DNA of 64,000 nucleotides from an uncultured Carboxylicivirga sp. (GCA_947503525.1 CANNEA010000004.1:1-64000), one strand, 5' to 3'; positions 44,304-54,005 are shown, counted from the stretch's first letter. Notes: generated by a model not told the origin, from the sequence alone. Translations and numbers: made by a program.

Positions 44304-46721
44304 TTATTGGATTTCCACTTTTACTTCTGATTTAACATTGCTCAACTTAATTCGTATTGTGTTTTGAGATTTATCGTAGTACGTACTTGATGACTTATTC
44401 ATTTTTGTCGCCACCTTTACTTTTTCACCATTAATTAATACCACTGATGGTTTGGTTTCGAAATGATAAATTAAGAGATCAACTTCTCTATTTTCAGGTT
44501 TACCTTTATAATCATAACCTTCAGAATTAATCGTGATGATTAGCTTACTGTTTTCATTGACGGATTCAAACTTTAACAATTCATATTCCTGATTAAAGTA
44601 GGCCTCCTTTGTTTCACCATCATCTTCATACATTATATCTTGTGCCGTCTTCACAGATTTATCATGATAGTAATGAAGTATGAGCTTTTCGGAACTATAT
44701 TCATCCATACTATTGAATAACGGAACAGTTGGAATAAAACTTCCGGCTTTCACAAATACTGGTATTGTATTAATATCCAGCTTAACACTAACTGTTTGTC
44801 CTCCATCAAAACGTTCTCCAGAAAAATAATTAAACCAGACATGTCCTTTAGGCAGATATACTTTTTGTTCCGTAATACCCTTTTCCACCACCGGAGACAC
44901 TAAAAAGTTATCACCCCACATATAGCTATCTTTCTCATCCAGCAGCTCAGGCGAATCGTCATAATAAAACAAAGGGCGCATCATTGGTATACCCTTAATT
45001 GCATTACAATAAGTAAGAGAATAGGTATAGGGCATTAACTCGTATCGTAGTTTAATAAATTTACGAGTGATGTTTCGGGTTGCTTCATCCCAAAAAATAG
45101 GCTCTGGTGGCACATCCTCTTGTGCATGTGTGCGGTAGATTGGTTGAAAAACGCCATATTGTAACCAACGCGTATATAATTCAGAATCTTCATATGATCC
45201 TGCAAATCCACCCAAATCAGAGTGCATATAAGCCATGCCTTGCATTCCCATCTGAAGTGAAATTTCCACCTGTGGTTTTAATCCTCCCCACGTTCGATTA
45301 ACATCACCTGTCCAGGGCACCAAGCCATATCTTTGCGAGCCTACAAAACCAGAACGCATTAAAATTACAGGACGGCGTTTAGGAAAGTCCTTTGCAAATC
45401 CCTCATATACCATCTTTGCCCACTCATGGCCATATATATTATGAACTTCATCAGCGCGCCCATTGATATGTAAAAGATCATCAGGATGCACTTCAGGTTC
45501 ACCTAAATCACCCCACCAGCCTTCAACTCCAGTTATGGTATGTCTTTTATAAATATCCCAAAACCAGCTTTTAGTTTCCGTTTTAAAAATGTCAAGAAGA
45601 GTTGTATTTCCAAAAAAGAAATCATACGTATAAGGTTCACCATCAGAATTCAGGCCGAGCAAACCTTTTTCGAGGCATTCCTCGTATTTTCCACTATTGG
45701 TTAAGATAAAGGGTTCTGTGATGAGAATCGTTTTTACCCCTTTTTCTTTATTGCGTTTGAGCATCATCTCTGGCTGAGGAAAGGAATCTAAATCCCACTC
45801 AAGGTTACCCATGTGTCCTGTTAAATCTTTTCCAAACCAATATAAATCCAAAACAATACCATCCAATGGGAAATCATCCGCTCTATATTGATCCACAACA
45901 GCCTCAACTTCATCCTGACTATGATAGCCCATTCGTGATGCTATATTACCTAGTGCCCATCGCGGCAACATAGGTTGCCTGCCAGTTAATTCAGTAAAGT
46001 TAACGACTAACTCAGGCCATTCATCTGCAGCTACCAATAAATAACTCATTCTACCACCAACAGCTTCAAATTGCAAAATATTTTCTTCTGTTGCACCCAG
46101 ATCTAAAAAGCCACTAGCGCCATTATCAAACGCTACCATATACTTTTTTGAAGAGATATAAAGCGGCATGGAATAATACATTAACTCGGCGTGTGTTTCA
46201 TATCCGTAACTGGCTCTATTGTACAATTGAAGCCTGTTTCCTCTTCGATCCATTCCCAGAACACGTTCACCCCCACCCATCAACTTTTCCTGAGTAGATA
46301 AATTAAATCTAAAACCCTTGACACTATCAGAATCAAAGAAGCCTTGTTCTTCAGAAAATAATTCTCTTGTATTGTATACATATGAAATTCGAAAAGGTGC
46401 TTTGCTTATTTCAACATTCAAAAGGCCAGTGGACAATGTAATAGTGTTTTTATTATTAGCGTAAATGGCGTCATTAACTGCCTCTTTCATATTTAATGCA
46501 TAGGAAGGAGGATTTAACTCTCCAAGAGGTACAAACTCAACTTCTATTCCTGAATGCGTGTATGGTGTAAAAACAATGGTTCCATCGTTTACTACAACTT
46601 GTAAAACGCCTTTATCAAAGCGCACGGATTCAAAAGTTCTACCGGATTCCTGTGCATTAATAAAAACACCTGACAGAAGGCTAAATAAGACTAATACAAT
46701 CCCAATTTTTCTGAAATTCAT
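44304..46721 (-). CDS. GH31 alpha-glucosidase, secreted
   Basis: 805 residues with a signal peptide (GIVLVLFSLLSGVFINAQ). The order is N-terminal beta-sandwich (to about 240), catalytic barrel and C-terminal beta domains. The catalytic pair is visible: nucleophile D405 in WWGDLGEP and acid/base D473 in WTGDVNRTW. It should release glucose from alpha-glucans or oligosaccharides in the periplasm. Upstream lies a long regulatory region with a LacI-type palindrome; the GH13 gene follows 10 bp after. Confidence 0.95.
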   Translation of the reverse strand: MNFRKIGIVLVLFSLLSGVFINAQESGRTFESVRFDKGVLQVVVNDGTIVFTPYTHSGIEVEFVPLGELNPPSYALNMKEAVNDAIYANNKNTITLSTGLLNVEISKAPFRISYVYNTRELFSEEQGFFDSDSVKGFRFNLSTQEKLMGGGERVLGMDRRGNRLQLYNRASYGYETHAELMYYSMPLYISSKKYMVAFDNGASGFLDLGATEENILQFEAVGGRMSYLLVAADEWPELVVNFTELTGRQPMLPRWALGNIASRMGYHSQDEVEAVVDQYRADDFPLDGIVLDLYWFGKDLTGHMGNLEWDLDSFPQPEMMLKRNKEKGVKTILITEPFILTNSGKYEECLEKGLLGLNSDGEPYTYDFFFGNTTLLDIFKTETKSWFWDIYKRHTITGVEGWWGDLGEPEVHPDDLLHINGRADEVHNIYGHEWAKMVYEGFAKDFPKRRPVILMRSGFVGSQRYGLVPWTGDVNRTWGGLKPQVEISLQMGMQGMAYMHSDLGGFAGSYEDSELYTRWLQYGVFQPIYRTHAQEDVPPEPIFWDEATRNITRKFIKLRYELMPYTYSLTYCNAIKGIPMMRPLFYYDDSPELLDEKDSYMWGDNFLVSPVVEKGITEQKVYLPKGHVWFNYFSGERFDGGQTVSVKLDINTIPVFVKAGSFIPTVPLFNSMDEYSSEKLILHYYHDKSVKTAQDIMYEDDGETKEAYFNQEYELLKFESVNENSKLIITINSEGYDYKGKPENREVDLLIYHFETKPSVVLINGEKVKVATKMNKSSSTYYDKSQNTIRIKLSNVKSEVKVEIQ

Positions 46722-47081
46722 AAACTTTACATTTAATAAAATAGCAGCATTATTAACACTATTATATGTAAGCTACTGATTAGGACAAGTTACGAAGCCT
46801 TATTATAAAAGGAAACTACTTTATAAAAAATTATACCATAGTGTTAACTTAGGCTTTTCCGTAAACCTCCTGATAATGTATCAATTAAATAACTCTTATC
46901 TGAACACAAACAGTTATATGACATCATAATTGACTTAATTTTATTCTCAATCTATATCCGAAAACGTTTTCGATCTGTCCCAATTTCAAGCGAACTTGCA
47001 CTTAAATCTTACAATTTGAGTTGAAATGTTCTATATTAGCGCCCTGAAATAATGAATGTAGAACACTCAAAATAGAAAACG
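46722..47081. other. 360-bp divergent regulatory region (GH31 / MaoC)
   Basis: AT-rich, no ORF. It contains the LacI-type palindrome at 46959-46972 and an inverted pair TTAACACTAT (46753-46762) and ATAGTGTTAA (46838-46847) with 75 bp between. A weak TATATTAG near 47032-47039 may be the MaoC gene's -7 element. No TAnnTTTG was found for the GH31 gene. Confidence 0.7.
46959..46972. promoter_or_regulatory. LacI-family-type operator, CGAAAACGTTTTCG
   Basis: A perfect 14-bp palindrome with a central CG, the classic form of sites bound by LacI/GalR-family repressors (compare CcpA- and MalR-type boxes). It lies in the spacer 238 bp before the GH31 start and 110 bp before the MaoC start. Its place beside an alpha-glucan operon suggests a maltose-type repressor, which is not encoded in the window. 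Confidence 0.7.
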
Positions 47082-47549
47082 ATGAGTAAAGTTATAATCA
47101 AAAGTTTCGACGAACTTGAAAAATTGATTGGAAGTGATTTAGGTATTTCTGAATACCATGAGTTTACTCAGGAGCAAATCAATTTATTTGCCGATGCCAC
47201 TCTTGACCACCAATGGATTCATACTGATGTTGAAAAAGCTAAAAATGAATCTCCATTTGGAACAACGATTGCCCATGGTTATTTAACCATCTCAATACTT
47301 CCACATTTGTGGAATCAGATTGTAGACGTTCAAAACTTGAAACTACAAGTGAACTATGGTATTGAAAAACTAAAATTCAATGCCCCGGTTAAAGTTAACG
47401 ATAAGGTAAGATTACATGCTAAAGTAATTAATGCCAAAAACCTTAGAGGTGTTTGCAGGGCAAATATTGGTATTAAATTAGAGATTGATGGTGCACGTAA
47501 GCCTGCATACGAAGGTGAGATCGTATTTTTATACCACTTCAACGACTAA
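47082..47549 (+). CDS. MaoC-family dehydratase
   Basis: 155-residue hot-dog-fold protein. The active-site segment FADATLDHQWIHTDVEKAKNESPFGTTIAHGYLTISILPHLW has the MaoC hydratase motif with catalytic-type Asp and His (DHQWIH). It most likely acts on enoyl-CoA or a similar thioester. The gene stands alone and ends in a strong terminator. Confidence 0.92.
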   Translation: MSKVIIKSFDELEKLIGSDLGISEYHEFTQEQINLFADATLDHQWIHTDVEKAKNESPFGTTIAHGYLTISILPHLWNQIVDVQNLKLQVNYGIEKLKFNAPVKVNDKVRLHAKVINAKNLRGVCRANIGIKLEIDGARKPAYEGEIVFLYHFND

Positions 47550-47569
47550 GAGTAAATCAAAAATATTTG

Positions 47570-47602
47570 AAACGGCAGATCTTAATTGACTGCCGTTTTT
47601 TT
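47570..47602 (+). terminator. Rho-independent terminator after the MaoC gene
   Basis: AAACGGCAG (47570-47578) and CTGCCGTTT (47590-47598) form a 9-bp stem with an 11-nt loop, followed by T residues. It lies between convergent genes and may act on both. Confidence 0.9.
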
Positions 47603-47619
47603 ATGCCTTCAAACAAAGC

Positions 47620-48765
47620 CTATTGATTCATAAGTGCCGTTTCCAACCTTTTTAATCCCTCATCCAATTGAAAAGAGGCCAGGGAAATTCGAATGTAATC
47701 CGAAGCACCAAATGCGGCTCCTGGTATTACAACAACACCATTCTCTGTTTTGGCAGTATTAACACAGAAATCTTTTATATTTCCTGTTACAACACCATTC
47801 ATTTTAGGAAAGATGTAAAAACTGCCGCGAGGAACATTACATGGTATTTTTAATCGATTTAAAAACTGCAGTACCTTATCTCTATTCTCATGCAAGCGTT
47901 CATTGTAAGTATCAATAGTTCCAGAAGTTTCTTCATTAACTACGGGCATTGCAGCCCACTGGTTAGCAGTTGGAGGCGTACTGATAACTGTTGCGTTATT
48001 TGATGTAATAGCTGCAGCTAACTTATTATTACGAGTGATAATCCAACCTACCCTTAATCCAGCCACAGCGCCACTTTTTGAAATACCATCTACTACAATT
48101 GTGCGTTCGAAATACCTGGAAAAACTGATTGATTGTTCTCCTGCATATACTAAACGTCCATAAATCTCATCGGAGATAACATAACCCTGAGTCAATTGTG
48201 ATCTTAGAACTTGAGCCAGTTCTTCCATTTCATTTGAGTCATATACTCTGCCGGTTGGATTAGAAGGTGAATTTAGAATTAGTACATCATCCTTTTGAAT
48301 TAACTCACTTAGAGCCTTTAAATCAATTCCAAAATCCTCTTTTAAAGGATAACAAAGCACTTCAAGTCCAAACTCAGCGGGTATTTTTTTATAAATTCCA
48401 AAATGAATTGATGGAATTAAAACCCTTGTAGCTCCTAACCTAGCTAAGGTTTTTACACTTGAATAAACTGCATTCTGAACTCCAATAGTCACTACAACAT
48501 TTAATAAGGAATAATCGAATCCATCAACTTTCTTTTGCTTTGATGCTATTGCCGACCGCAATTCAGGTAATCCTGCATTTTGGGTATAACAGGCGGCTCC
48601 ATTATCCCAAGACTGCAACATGGCCTTCTTGATTTTATCATCAACAGGGAAACCTTTCAATTCTCCCAGGCCCAGACTTATTCCGGTGTTATGTTTGGCC
48701 ATGTTTACTTCCCGGATTGCAGGCAAAGGAAAGTTCGTATTGGCTAATCGATTGTCTATTCCCAT
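47620..48765 (-). CDS. PLP-dependent class I/II aminotransferase
   Basis: 381 residues of the aspartate aminotransferase fold. PLP-binding lysine K230 is in DGISKSGAVAGLRVGW, preceded by LNSPSNPTGRVY and VISDEIYGRL, and the C-terminal PRGSFYIFPKM completes the family set. The exact amino donor cannot be read. A -7 element lies just upstream (48782-48789), inside the gap after the DUF423 gene, so it can be transcribed separately. Confidence 0.93.
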   Translation of the reverse strand: MGIDNRLANTNFPLPAIREVNMAKHNTGISLGLGELKGFPVDDKIKKAMLQSWDNGAACYTQNAGLPELRSAIASKQKKVDGFDYSLLNVVVTIGVQNAVYSSVKTLARLGATRVLIPSIHFGIYKKIPAEFGLEVLCYPLKEDFGIDLKALSELIQKDDVLILNSPSNPTGRVYDSNEMEELAQVLRSQLTQGYVISDEIYGRLVYAGEQSISFSRYFERTIVVDGISKSGAVAGLRVGWIITRNNKLAAAITSNNATVISTPPTANQWAAMPVVNEETSGTIDTYNERLHENRDKVLQFLNRLKIPCNVPRGSFYIFPKMNGVVTGNIKDFCVNTAKTENGVVVIPGAAFGASDYIRISLASFQLDEGLKRLETALMNQ

Positions 48766-48781
48766 TACAAAATAATTTCCG

Positions 48782-48789
48782 CAAATATA
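48782..48789 (-). promoter_or_regulatory. -7 promoter element of the aminotransferase gene
   Basis: The minus strand reads TATATTTG, an exact TAnnTTTG match, 17 bp before the ATG. Confidence 0.5.
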
Positions 48790-48793
48790 GAAA

Positions 48794-49186
48794 TTATGAA
48801 CGAGGCATCTCTTTAACTATGACAATCAATAATAAGATCCATCCAACAATCATCAACAGTCCTCCAATTGGCGTAATTGGTCCTAAAAAAGAGAAGGAAC
48901 GCCCCATCACTCCAGAAAGACTTAGTGCATATATACTGACTGAAAACAAAAAAGTGCCCAAGACAAAACTCCAACCCATATAACTTTGAAGCTTAGTTTC
49001 GAACTTAAAAATGAAACCTACTAACAACAAAATCAGTCCATGATACATTTGATACCTAACCCCGGTTTCAAAACTGGCCATTGGCACATCGCTTAAAACT
49101 TTCTTCAGGGCATGAGCACCCATCGCTCCAAGTATTACCGAAAAACCACTATAAATTGTTCCGGCTATTAATATAAATTGCTTCAT
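48794..49186 (-). CDS. DUF423 small membrane protein
   Basis: 130 residues, four predicted membrane segments. The opening GTIYSGFSVILGAMGAHALKKVL and the central VRYQMYHGLILLLVGF fit the DUF423 (YgdD-like) family of unknown function. It is 28 bp upstream of the aminotransferase gene on the same strand. Confidence 0.88.
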   Translation of the reverse strand: MKQFILIAGTIYSGFSVILGAMGAHALKKVLSDVPMASFETGVRYQMYHGLILLLVGFIFKFETKLQSYMGWSFVLGTFLFSVSIYALSLSGVMGRSFSFLGPITPIGGLLMIVGWILLLIVIVKEMPRS

Positions 49187-49396
49187 CTTTTCTTATTAAA
49201 ATATCAAGACTGGTTTACAAAGATCATTTCAGATCAAATCATTATCTTACAATGAATACTTTGTCTTGACCGATATGTGATAAAATATATTTCTTTTCCA
49301 ACTTCACTTACCCTAACATGACAAATAAAAAACTTATAGGTTCACACTAAACTCATTCTTTCGTATCTTGTTATTAAGAACAAACCTCGATGCACT

Positions 49397-50548
49397 ATGT
49401 CCTTACTCGAAAAATATAAAACGGTTAGATCATTTTCTGAACAAATGGTTGCTCCATTACATACCGAAGATTTTATACCCCAGGCCGCCACTTTTGCGAG
49501 TCCACCGAAATGGAACCTTGGACATACGACCTGGTTTTTTGAAGAATTTATTCTTAAAGTATTTATTCCTAACTATAAGGTTTATAATGAATCCTACTCT
49601 TTCCTGTTTAATTCGTATTACAATACCGTAGGCGAAAGAGTTTTAAGAGCTGACAGAGGCAGCTTAAGTCGCCCATTAGTGAGCGAAGTGATGGACTATC
49701 GAAAACATGTAGACAATGCTATTATTGATTTCCTCAAGACAAATTCAATATCAAGTGAAATAAAAAACACCATGGAAGTTGGGCTTAATCACGAGCAACA
49801 ACATCAGGAACTATTTTTTACGGATTTGAAATATAATTTCAGTGTCAATCCTACATATCCGGCCTATAATGATATAGCGTTATGCGAAGCAGAAGAAAAT
49901 CATACTGGAGAATGGTTATCCGTCACAAAGGGCAATTATGACATCGGCCATCAAGGAGAAGGCTTCTGTTACGATAATGAACTTAATTCACATCAAGTAC
50001 TTCTTCAAAACTTTGAGATTAGCAATAAACTTGTTACCAATGGAGAATATTTGAAATTTATCGAAAGTGGCGCATATAATAATTTTGAGTATTGGCACGA
50101 TGAAGCCTTGTTTTGGTTAAAAGAGAATCAAATTTCTCAGCCTTTGTATTGGAAACACATTGATGGAAGGTGGTTTCAATACACCTTGGCTGGTTTACGT
50201 CCTCTGAATCCTCATCACATTTTAACACACATTAGCTATTACGAAGCTGCAGCTTATGCTCAATGGAAAGGCTATCGCTTACCAACCGAATTTGAATGGG
50301 AAGCGGCATGTGAACTCTTTGACTGGGGTAAACGTTGGGAATGGACAGAGAGTGCCTATTTAGCCTATCCTGGTTTCAAGAAACCTGAAGGAGCAATAGG
50401 CGAGTATAATGGTAAGTTTATGGTTAATCAGAAAGTATTACGTGGAGCTTCGGTAGGTACACCTGAAGGGCATAGTCGAAAGAGCTATCGTAATTTTTTC
50501 CATCCCCATATTGCTTACCAGTTTAACGGAATACGATTAGTCAAATAA
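49397..50548 (+). CDS. egtB: EgtB-type sulfoxide synthase
   Basis: EgtB is a non-haem iron enzyme joining trimethylhistidine and a cysteine donor in ergothioneine synthesis. The 383-residue protein has a DinB-like N-terminal domain with likely iron ligands H43 (LGHTTWFFEE), H132 and H136 (NHEQQHQE, HxxxHxE), then an FGE-sulfatase domain (about 165-383) with YRLPTEFEWEAAC, LRGAS and FNGIRLVK. It is somewhat shorter than most EgtB proteins. The partner methyltransferase EgtD is not beside it; a DUF427 gene follows 12 bp downstream. Confidence 0.88.
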   Translation: MSLLEKYKTVRSFSEQMVAPLHTEDFIPQAATFASPPKWNLGHTTWFFEEFILKVFIPNYKVYNESYSFLFNSYYNTVGERVLRADRGSLSRPLVSEVMDYRKHVDNAIIDFLKTNSISSEIKNTMEVGLNHEQQHQELFFTDLKYNFSVNPTYPAYNDIALCEAEENHTGEWLSVTKGNYDIGHQGEGFCYDNELNSHQVLLQNFEISNKLVTNGEYLKFIESGAYNNFEYWHDEALFWLKENQISQPLYWKHIDGRWFQYTLAGLRPLNPHHILTHISYYEAAAYAQWKGYRLPTEFEWEAACELFDWGKRWEWTESAYLAYPGFKKPEGAIGEYNGKFMVNQKVLRGASVGTPEGHSRKSYRNFFHPHIAYQFNGIRLVK

Positions 50549-50560
50549 GAACGAAAAGAT

Positions 50561-50842
50561 ATGAAAGCGATTTGGAATGACACAGTATTGGCTGAAAGTA
50601 ATGACACAATTGTAATTGAAGGAAATCATTACTTCCCTCCTTCTGCGGTTAACATGAACTATTTTAAACCTTCAGATACGCACACGACTTGCCCATGGAA
50701 AGGCATTGCATCTTATTATTCAGTTCATGTTGATGGCAAAAACAATTATGATGCTGCGTGGTATTATCCTGATCCAAAAGAAAAAGTGATGCAAATTAAA
50801 GGTTATATTGCATTTTGGCGAGGAGTAAAAGTTGTGGATTAA
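50561..50842 (+). CDS. DUF427 protein
   Basis: 93 residues, small beta-rich domain with the DUF427 signature AESNDTIVIEGNHYFPPSAV ... TCPWKGIASYYSV ... WYYPDPKE. Function unknown. It is co-transcribed with egtB, and its stop abuts that of the convergent gene. Confidence 0.88.
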   Translation: MKAIWNDTVLAESNDTIVIEGNHYFPPSAVNMNYFKPSDTHTTCPWKGIASYYSVHVDGKNNYDAAWYYPDPKEKVMQIKGYIAFWRGVKVVD

Positions 50843-51100
50843 TTAGCCTTTTACTTTTTTTAATTCTCGTATTTCAAATTGCAGCTCATTGGAAAAATCA
50901 ATCTTTAGGGATTCAAATTCTTCATCCATTACAAATTTGAATCCTTTTATTTTTGCACCAGGCATTGTTTTTTGCCCTTTATTTTTTTTGTAATAGGCTT
51001 TAATAGCCTTGCAATCATCGCGCTGTATAGCAACGAAACATTCTAAGCTTTCATGCTCATACATTTCGTAATCACTCTTAATTGTTCTTAATATTCCCAT
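50843..51100 (-). CDS. Small unknown protein, last gene of a five-gene operon
   Basis: 85 residues, soluble, with two cysteines (LECFVAIQRDDCKAI). No family recognised. It starts 1 bp after the preceding gene's stop, so it belongs to the operon of 50843-54005, and its stop is back-to-back with the DUF427 stop. Confidence 0.6.
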   Translation of the reverse strand: MGILRTIKSDYEMYEHESLECFVAIQRDDCKAIKAYYKKNKGQKTMPGAKIKGFKFVMDEEFESLKIDFSNELQFEIRELKKVKG

Positions 51101-51101
51101 A

Positions 51102-51578
51102 CTACAATATTTGTTCTAAATCCGATTCATAATCCATTCTTACGTCTTCATGAACAGCGGCCAAGGCCTTTGATATGGTCACAATCTGACGTTCATAAAG
51201 GTTAGTAAGTACTTTACTTCGCTTGTAATTTGTTTTACACGACTTTAACTGTTGGCAAAAGAATATGAGTAATTCAATTTGAGTAGTCTTTTGTCCCGAA
51301 TAACGAATGTATTTATTCAGAATACGATGAATACGTTGAACACCCTTTTTGACATAATATATTGAAGAATAGTTAATATTTTCAAACTCTTGCTCAATTT
51401 CCTCCTTGACTTGTTGGATATAATGAGCCTCATCATGAGCTTCAAATAAGAGGTAATTGAGTAGTTCTTTGCTATCCTTTTTATATTTAGCTAATCGCAA
51501 AAGGTGCTGAATCAACAACTCTTTTGGCATCTGTTGTAGTTCCTTTTTGATAATGCTTATACTGCTGGTTTCAAGCAT
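51102..51578 (-). CDS. Helical unknown protein of the five-gene operon
   Basis: 158 residues, almost entirely helical by eye, soluble. No family recognised. It contains ELLIQHLLRLAKYKKDSKELLNYLLFEAHDE and a basic middle. The gene lies 3 bp after the amidase gene and 1 bp before the next, in one operon. Confidence 0.6.
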   Translation of the reverse strand: MLETSSISIIKKELQQMPKELLIQHLLRLAKYKKDSKELLNYLLFEAHDEAHYIQQVKEEIEQEFENINYSSIYYVKKGVQRIHRILNKYIRYSGQKTTQIELLIFFCQQLKSCKTNYKRSKVLTNLYERQIVTISKALAAVHEDVRMDYESDLEQIL

Positions 51579-51581
51579 ATG

Positions 51582-52220
51582 CTACTCTATTTCTTTTAAA
51601 TATCCAATCAACTCCAGTTTTGAACTTGCCGCCATACCATTGGGATTACAACCCGGTAAACCTTCCGGAATTTTAATTCCCAATTGCTCGTAATGCGATA
51701 CCCATCCCTGATGAAAATCTGAAGTGGACGGATTAATAAAGGTCATCGGTTCTAATACAAATACCCCATCATTCTCAAACATCTTGTATACAAACTCCGA
51801 ACAATAATAGCCTTCACTGTCTAGGATATATGTGAAATCATACTTTTGTCCCTCTAGATCTCCTGCTATATCCAATGCCCTGCTGATTGATTTATCCGAA
51901 ATTTCCTTAATCCGATAATGACCTAGCACTACAGAATCCTTAATTTCTCCGCCTTGAAATTTATCCAGTGTTTCACACACAACTCCTTTATTGGGCGCTG
52001 CATGCCATACCATTGTATTACCCTCTTGTACTTCAACTACACCCATATGTGTATAATGATGATCTTTACCTGTTTGAGTTACCTCATCAATGGCCGATGA
52101 TAATCCACCATTTTGCTTACCTCTAAAAAGTATATCTCCATTTTTAAATTGCACTTCGCTTGCAGGTTGGCATGCTATCATAAGCAATAGAAAAATTAAA
52201 ATTAGGTATTGTTTCATCAT
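51582..52220 (-). CDS. YiiX-like (C92, permuted papain) lipoprotein amidase
   Basis: 212 residues. Signal peptide with lipobox MIACQP (Cys about residue 17). The core has FKNGDILFRG, the histidine segment HHYTHMGVVEV, and the nucleophile segment SEGYYCSEFVYKMFEND, matching the permuted papain fold of YiiX/YaeF proteins. It should hydrolyse an amide or ester at the envelope, with substrate unknown. It sits in the middle of a tightly packed five-gene operon, 3 bp from each neighbour. Confidence 0.85.
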   Translation of the reverse strand: MMKQYLILIFLLLMIACQPASEVQFKNGDILFRGKQNGGLSSAIDEVTQTGKDHHYTHMGVVEVQEGNTMVWHAAPNKGVVCETLDKFQGGEIKDSVVLGHYRIKEISDKSISRALDIAGDLEGQKYDFTYILDSEGYYCSEFVYKMFENDGVFVLEPMTFINPSTSDFHQGWVSHYEQLGIKIPEGLPGCNPNGMAASSKLELIGYLKEIE

Positions 52221-52223
52221 ATC

Positions 52224-52478
52224 CTAGAAATCTATTTTTATTGTAATGGGTCTGGTGCTATTGTTCTTCATTATAAAACGAAGCTTTGCGACATTCCTAT
52301 TCTTAATTTCAGGCAAGCATTTCTGAAGCGGCTTACCTTTTGCCAATCCAGCAGAATCAACAACTTCGAGCAATACATCCATACAATTTAAACGAGAAAC
52401 TTTTAACGAAATCTTTTTATAGCTTTCTGGCATTTCTGCTTCAGCGGTTCTATTTTGTACATTTAAAAATATCTCCAT
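52224..52478 (-). CDS. Small unknown protein of the five-gene operon
   Basis: 84 residues, soluble, strand-rich with SLKVSRLNCMDVLLEVVDSAGLAKG. No family recognised. 12 bp after the first gene of the operon and 3 bp before the amidase gene. Confidence 0.55.
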   Translation of the reverse strand: MEIFLNVQNRTAEAEMPESYKKISLKVSRLNCMDVLLEVVDSAGLAKGKPLQKCLPEIKNRNVAKLRFIMKNNSTRPITIKIDF

Positions 52479-52490
52479 AGGAGCACAAAC

Positions 52491-54005
52491 TTAGTAAATA
52501 GATATTAAATCAAGCAGTACAGAATAAGCATCCTTGCCAAGCAATTTCGACTTTAACCAGGCATAATATACCGATGCATGTAAATCCTCTTCCTCAATTG
52601 GTTGCCATTGAAATGCCTGTTCCACTTCATCATTAAAACTTTGCTGACCTGAAACCTCCGGATCATCTACCACTTTGGCTACTAGCTTAATAAAAGTTCC
52701 AACACGCTGAAAACGTTCATCGCTTTTAAAAAGATGTTTCTGGCGCAGCAAGGCACGAACCCGATTAGTCGCTATATCGAAATGACCCAATTCATGTTGA
52801 ATATAAACATCCAATAAATCCTTTTTCAAAACCCATTCTACCCCGGCATTTTTTGTACACCAGGCATTGGAATGGCCTATGGAGTTTAATACCTTAGCCG
52901 ATTTTTTATATTCCATATTAAAGAAATGATAAATCGCCTGATTTAGTTTTAAGTTTAATACATCTTCAGCTTGAATATTTAAGTTCTCAGTAAAAGTAGC
53001 ATCAGCTATGCGGATAGCTTCATCTAAATGACCGGTAAAAAAACGGTTGGCGCAATACAATTGCGTAACTCGAGGCAACAAGCGAACATATTCTGTTTTT
53101 ACAAGTGTTCGCAAATTTTCTCTTAGCTTTTTAAGGTAAAGGAAAGATTCTGAAAACTTCTTATTCCGAAACAAAGTATGAGCCACCATATATTGCAATC
53201 GCACCATATAAAGTTGATTGTTCTTATTCAGTTCCACCTTGCCTTCCAAAGCATTATAGTATCCAAGTAATAAGGGCTCCAAATGATAATAATCCTTATT
53301 TCGAGCTGCCGCACTTCGCAATATCGACATGATTTTATATACCACCGATGGTCTGTTTGAGAGGGCTTTATTTAATTTATAAGTATCAAATATCCGTTCA
53401 AGCTCTTCATTTATATTAACATCACTTTTGTATGAAGTTTTGGCTTCTTTTATTCGGTATCTGATGATTTTATATGCTGTATCCGCATTCTCATCCTCAA
53501 CAGCAAGCTGAAGGTAGTTTTGTTTTTTAATCAACAATTCGTCAATCGATACTTTGAGTTCTTTCAATGGCATATCGAGCTGCAAACTGACAATATTATT
53601 AGCCAGAGCAAACTGTTCAGCTCCAAGTGCCATTTGTTCAGCTTTATTTAAATATTTCCATGCCGGTTTAATGATGTTGTATTCCTTTAGGTATTTGGCC
53701 ATGCTAATCATAGCCGACACCTGAGTTTCAGATGTGTAATCGCTTTTTACCTGTTTTTGATAAATGTATTCACTCAGGTGTTTCATCAGCTTTTTGCGCA
53801 GAGCATGATAGGCTTCTTTATTGCCATCAGGATACATTTCATAAAGCACATCCTGACTTGCCAAATTATCATGTTTATACAATAGCTGAAAAAGCTGCAG
53901 ATCTTTTCTGCCATCTTTCAGTTTCAAGCGATGAATGAAGGATGAAAAATCATTTACATCGTTTTTTGAAAACGTTTTTATGATTTGAACTAAGGTATCT
54001 GCCAC
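52491..54005 (-). CDS. Helical-repeat protein, first gene of a five-gene operon
   Basis: 504 residues from GTG at 54005. Helix follows helix throughout, resembling tetratricopeptide or similar alpha-solenoid repeats; no enzyme motif and no membrane segment. It starts MADTLVQIIKTFSKNDVNDF. No family recognised. A good promoter (54032-54062) lies just ahead, and four genes follow within 12 bp of one another. Confidence 0.7.
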   Translation of the reverse strand: MADTLVQIIKTFSKNDVNDFSSFIHRLKLKDGRKDLQLFQLLYKHDNLASQDVLYEMYPDGNKEAYHALRKKLMKHLSEYIYQKQVKSDYTSETQVSAMISMAKYLKEYNIIKPAWKYLNKAEQMALGAEQFALANNIVSLQLDMPLKELKVSIDELLIKKQNYLQLAVEDENADTAYKIIRYRIKEAKTSYKSDVNINEELERIFDTYKLNKALSNRPSVVYKIMSILRSAAARNKDYYHLEPLLLGYYNALEGKVELNKNNQLYMVRLQYMVAHTLFRNKKFSESFLYLKKLRENLRTLVKTEYVRLLPRVTQLYCANRFFTGHLDEAIRIADATFTENLNIQAEDVLNLKLNQAIYHFFNMEYKKSAKVLNSIGHSNAWCTKNAGVEWVLKKDLLDVYIQHELGHFDIATNRVRALLRQKHLFKSDERFQRVGTFIKLVAKVVDDPEVSGQQSFNDEVEQAFQWQPIEEEDLHASVYYAWLKSKLLGKDAYSVLLDLISIY

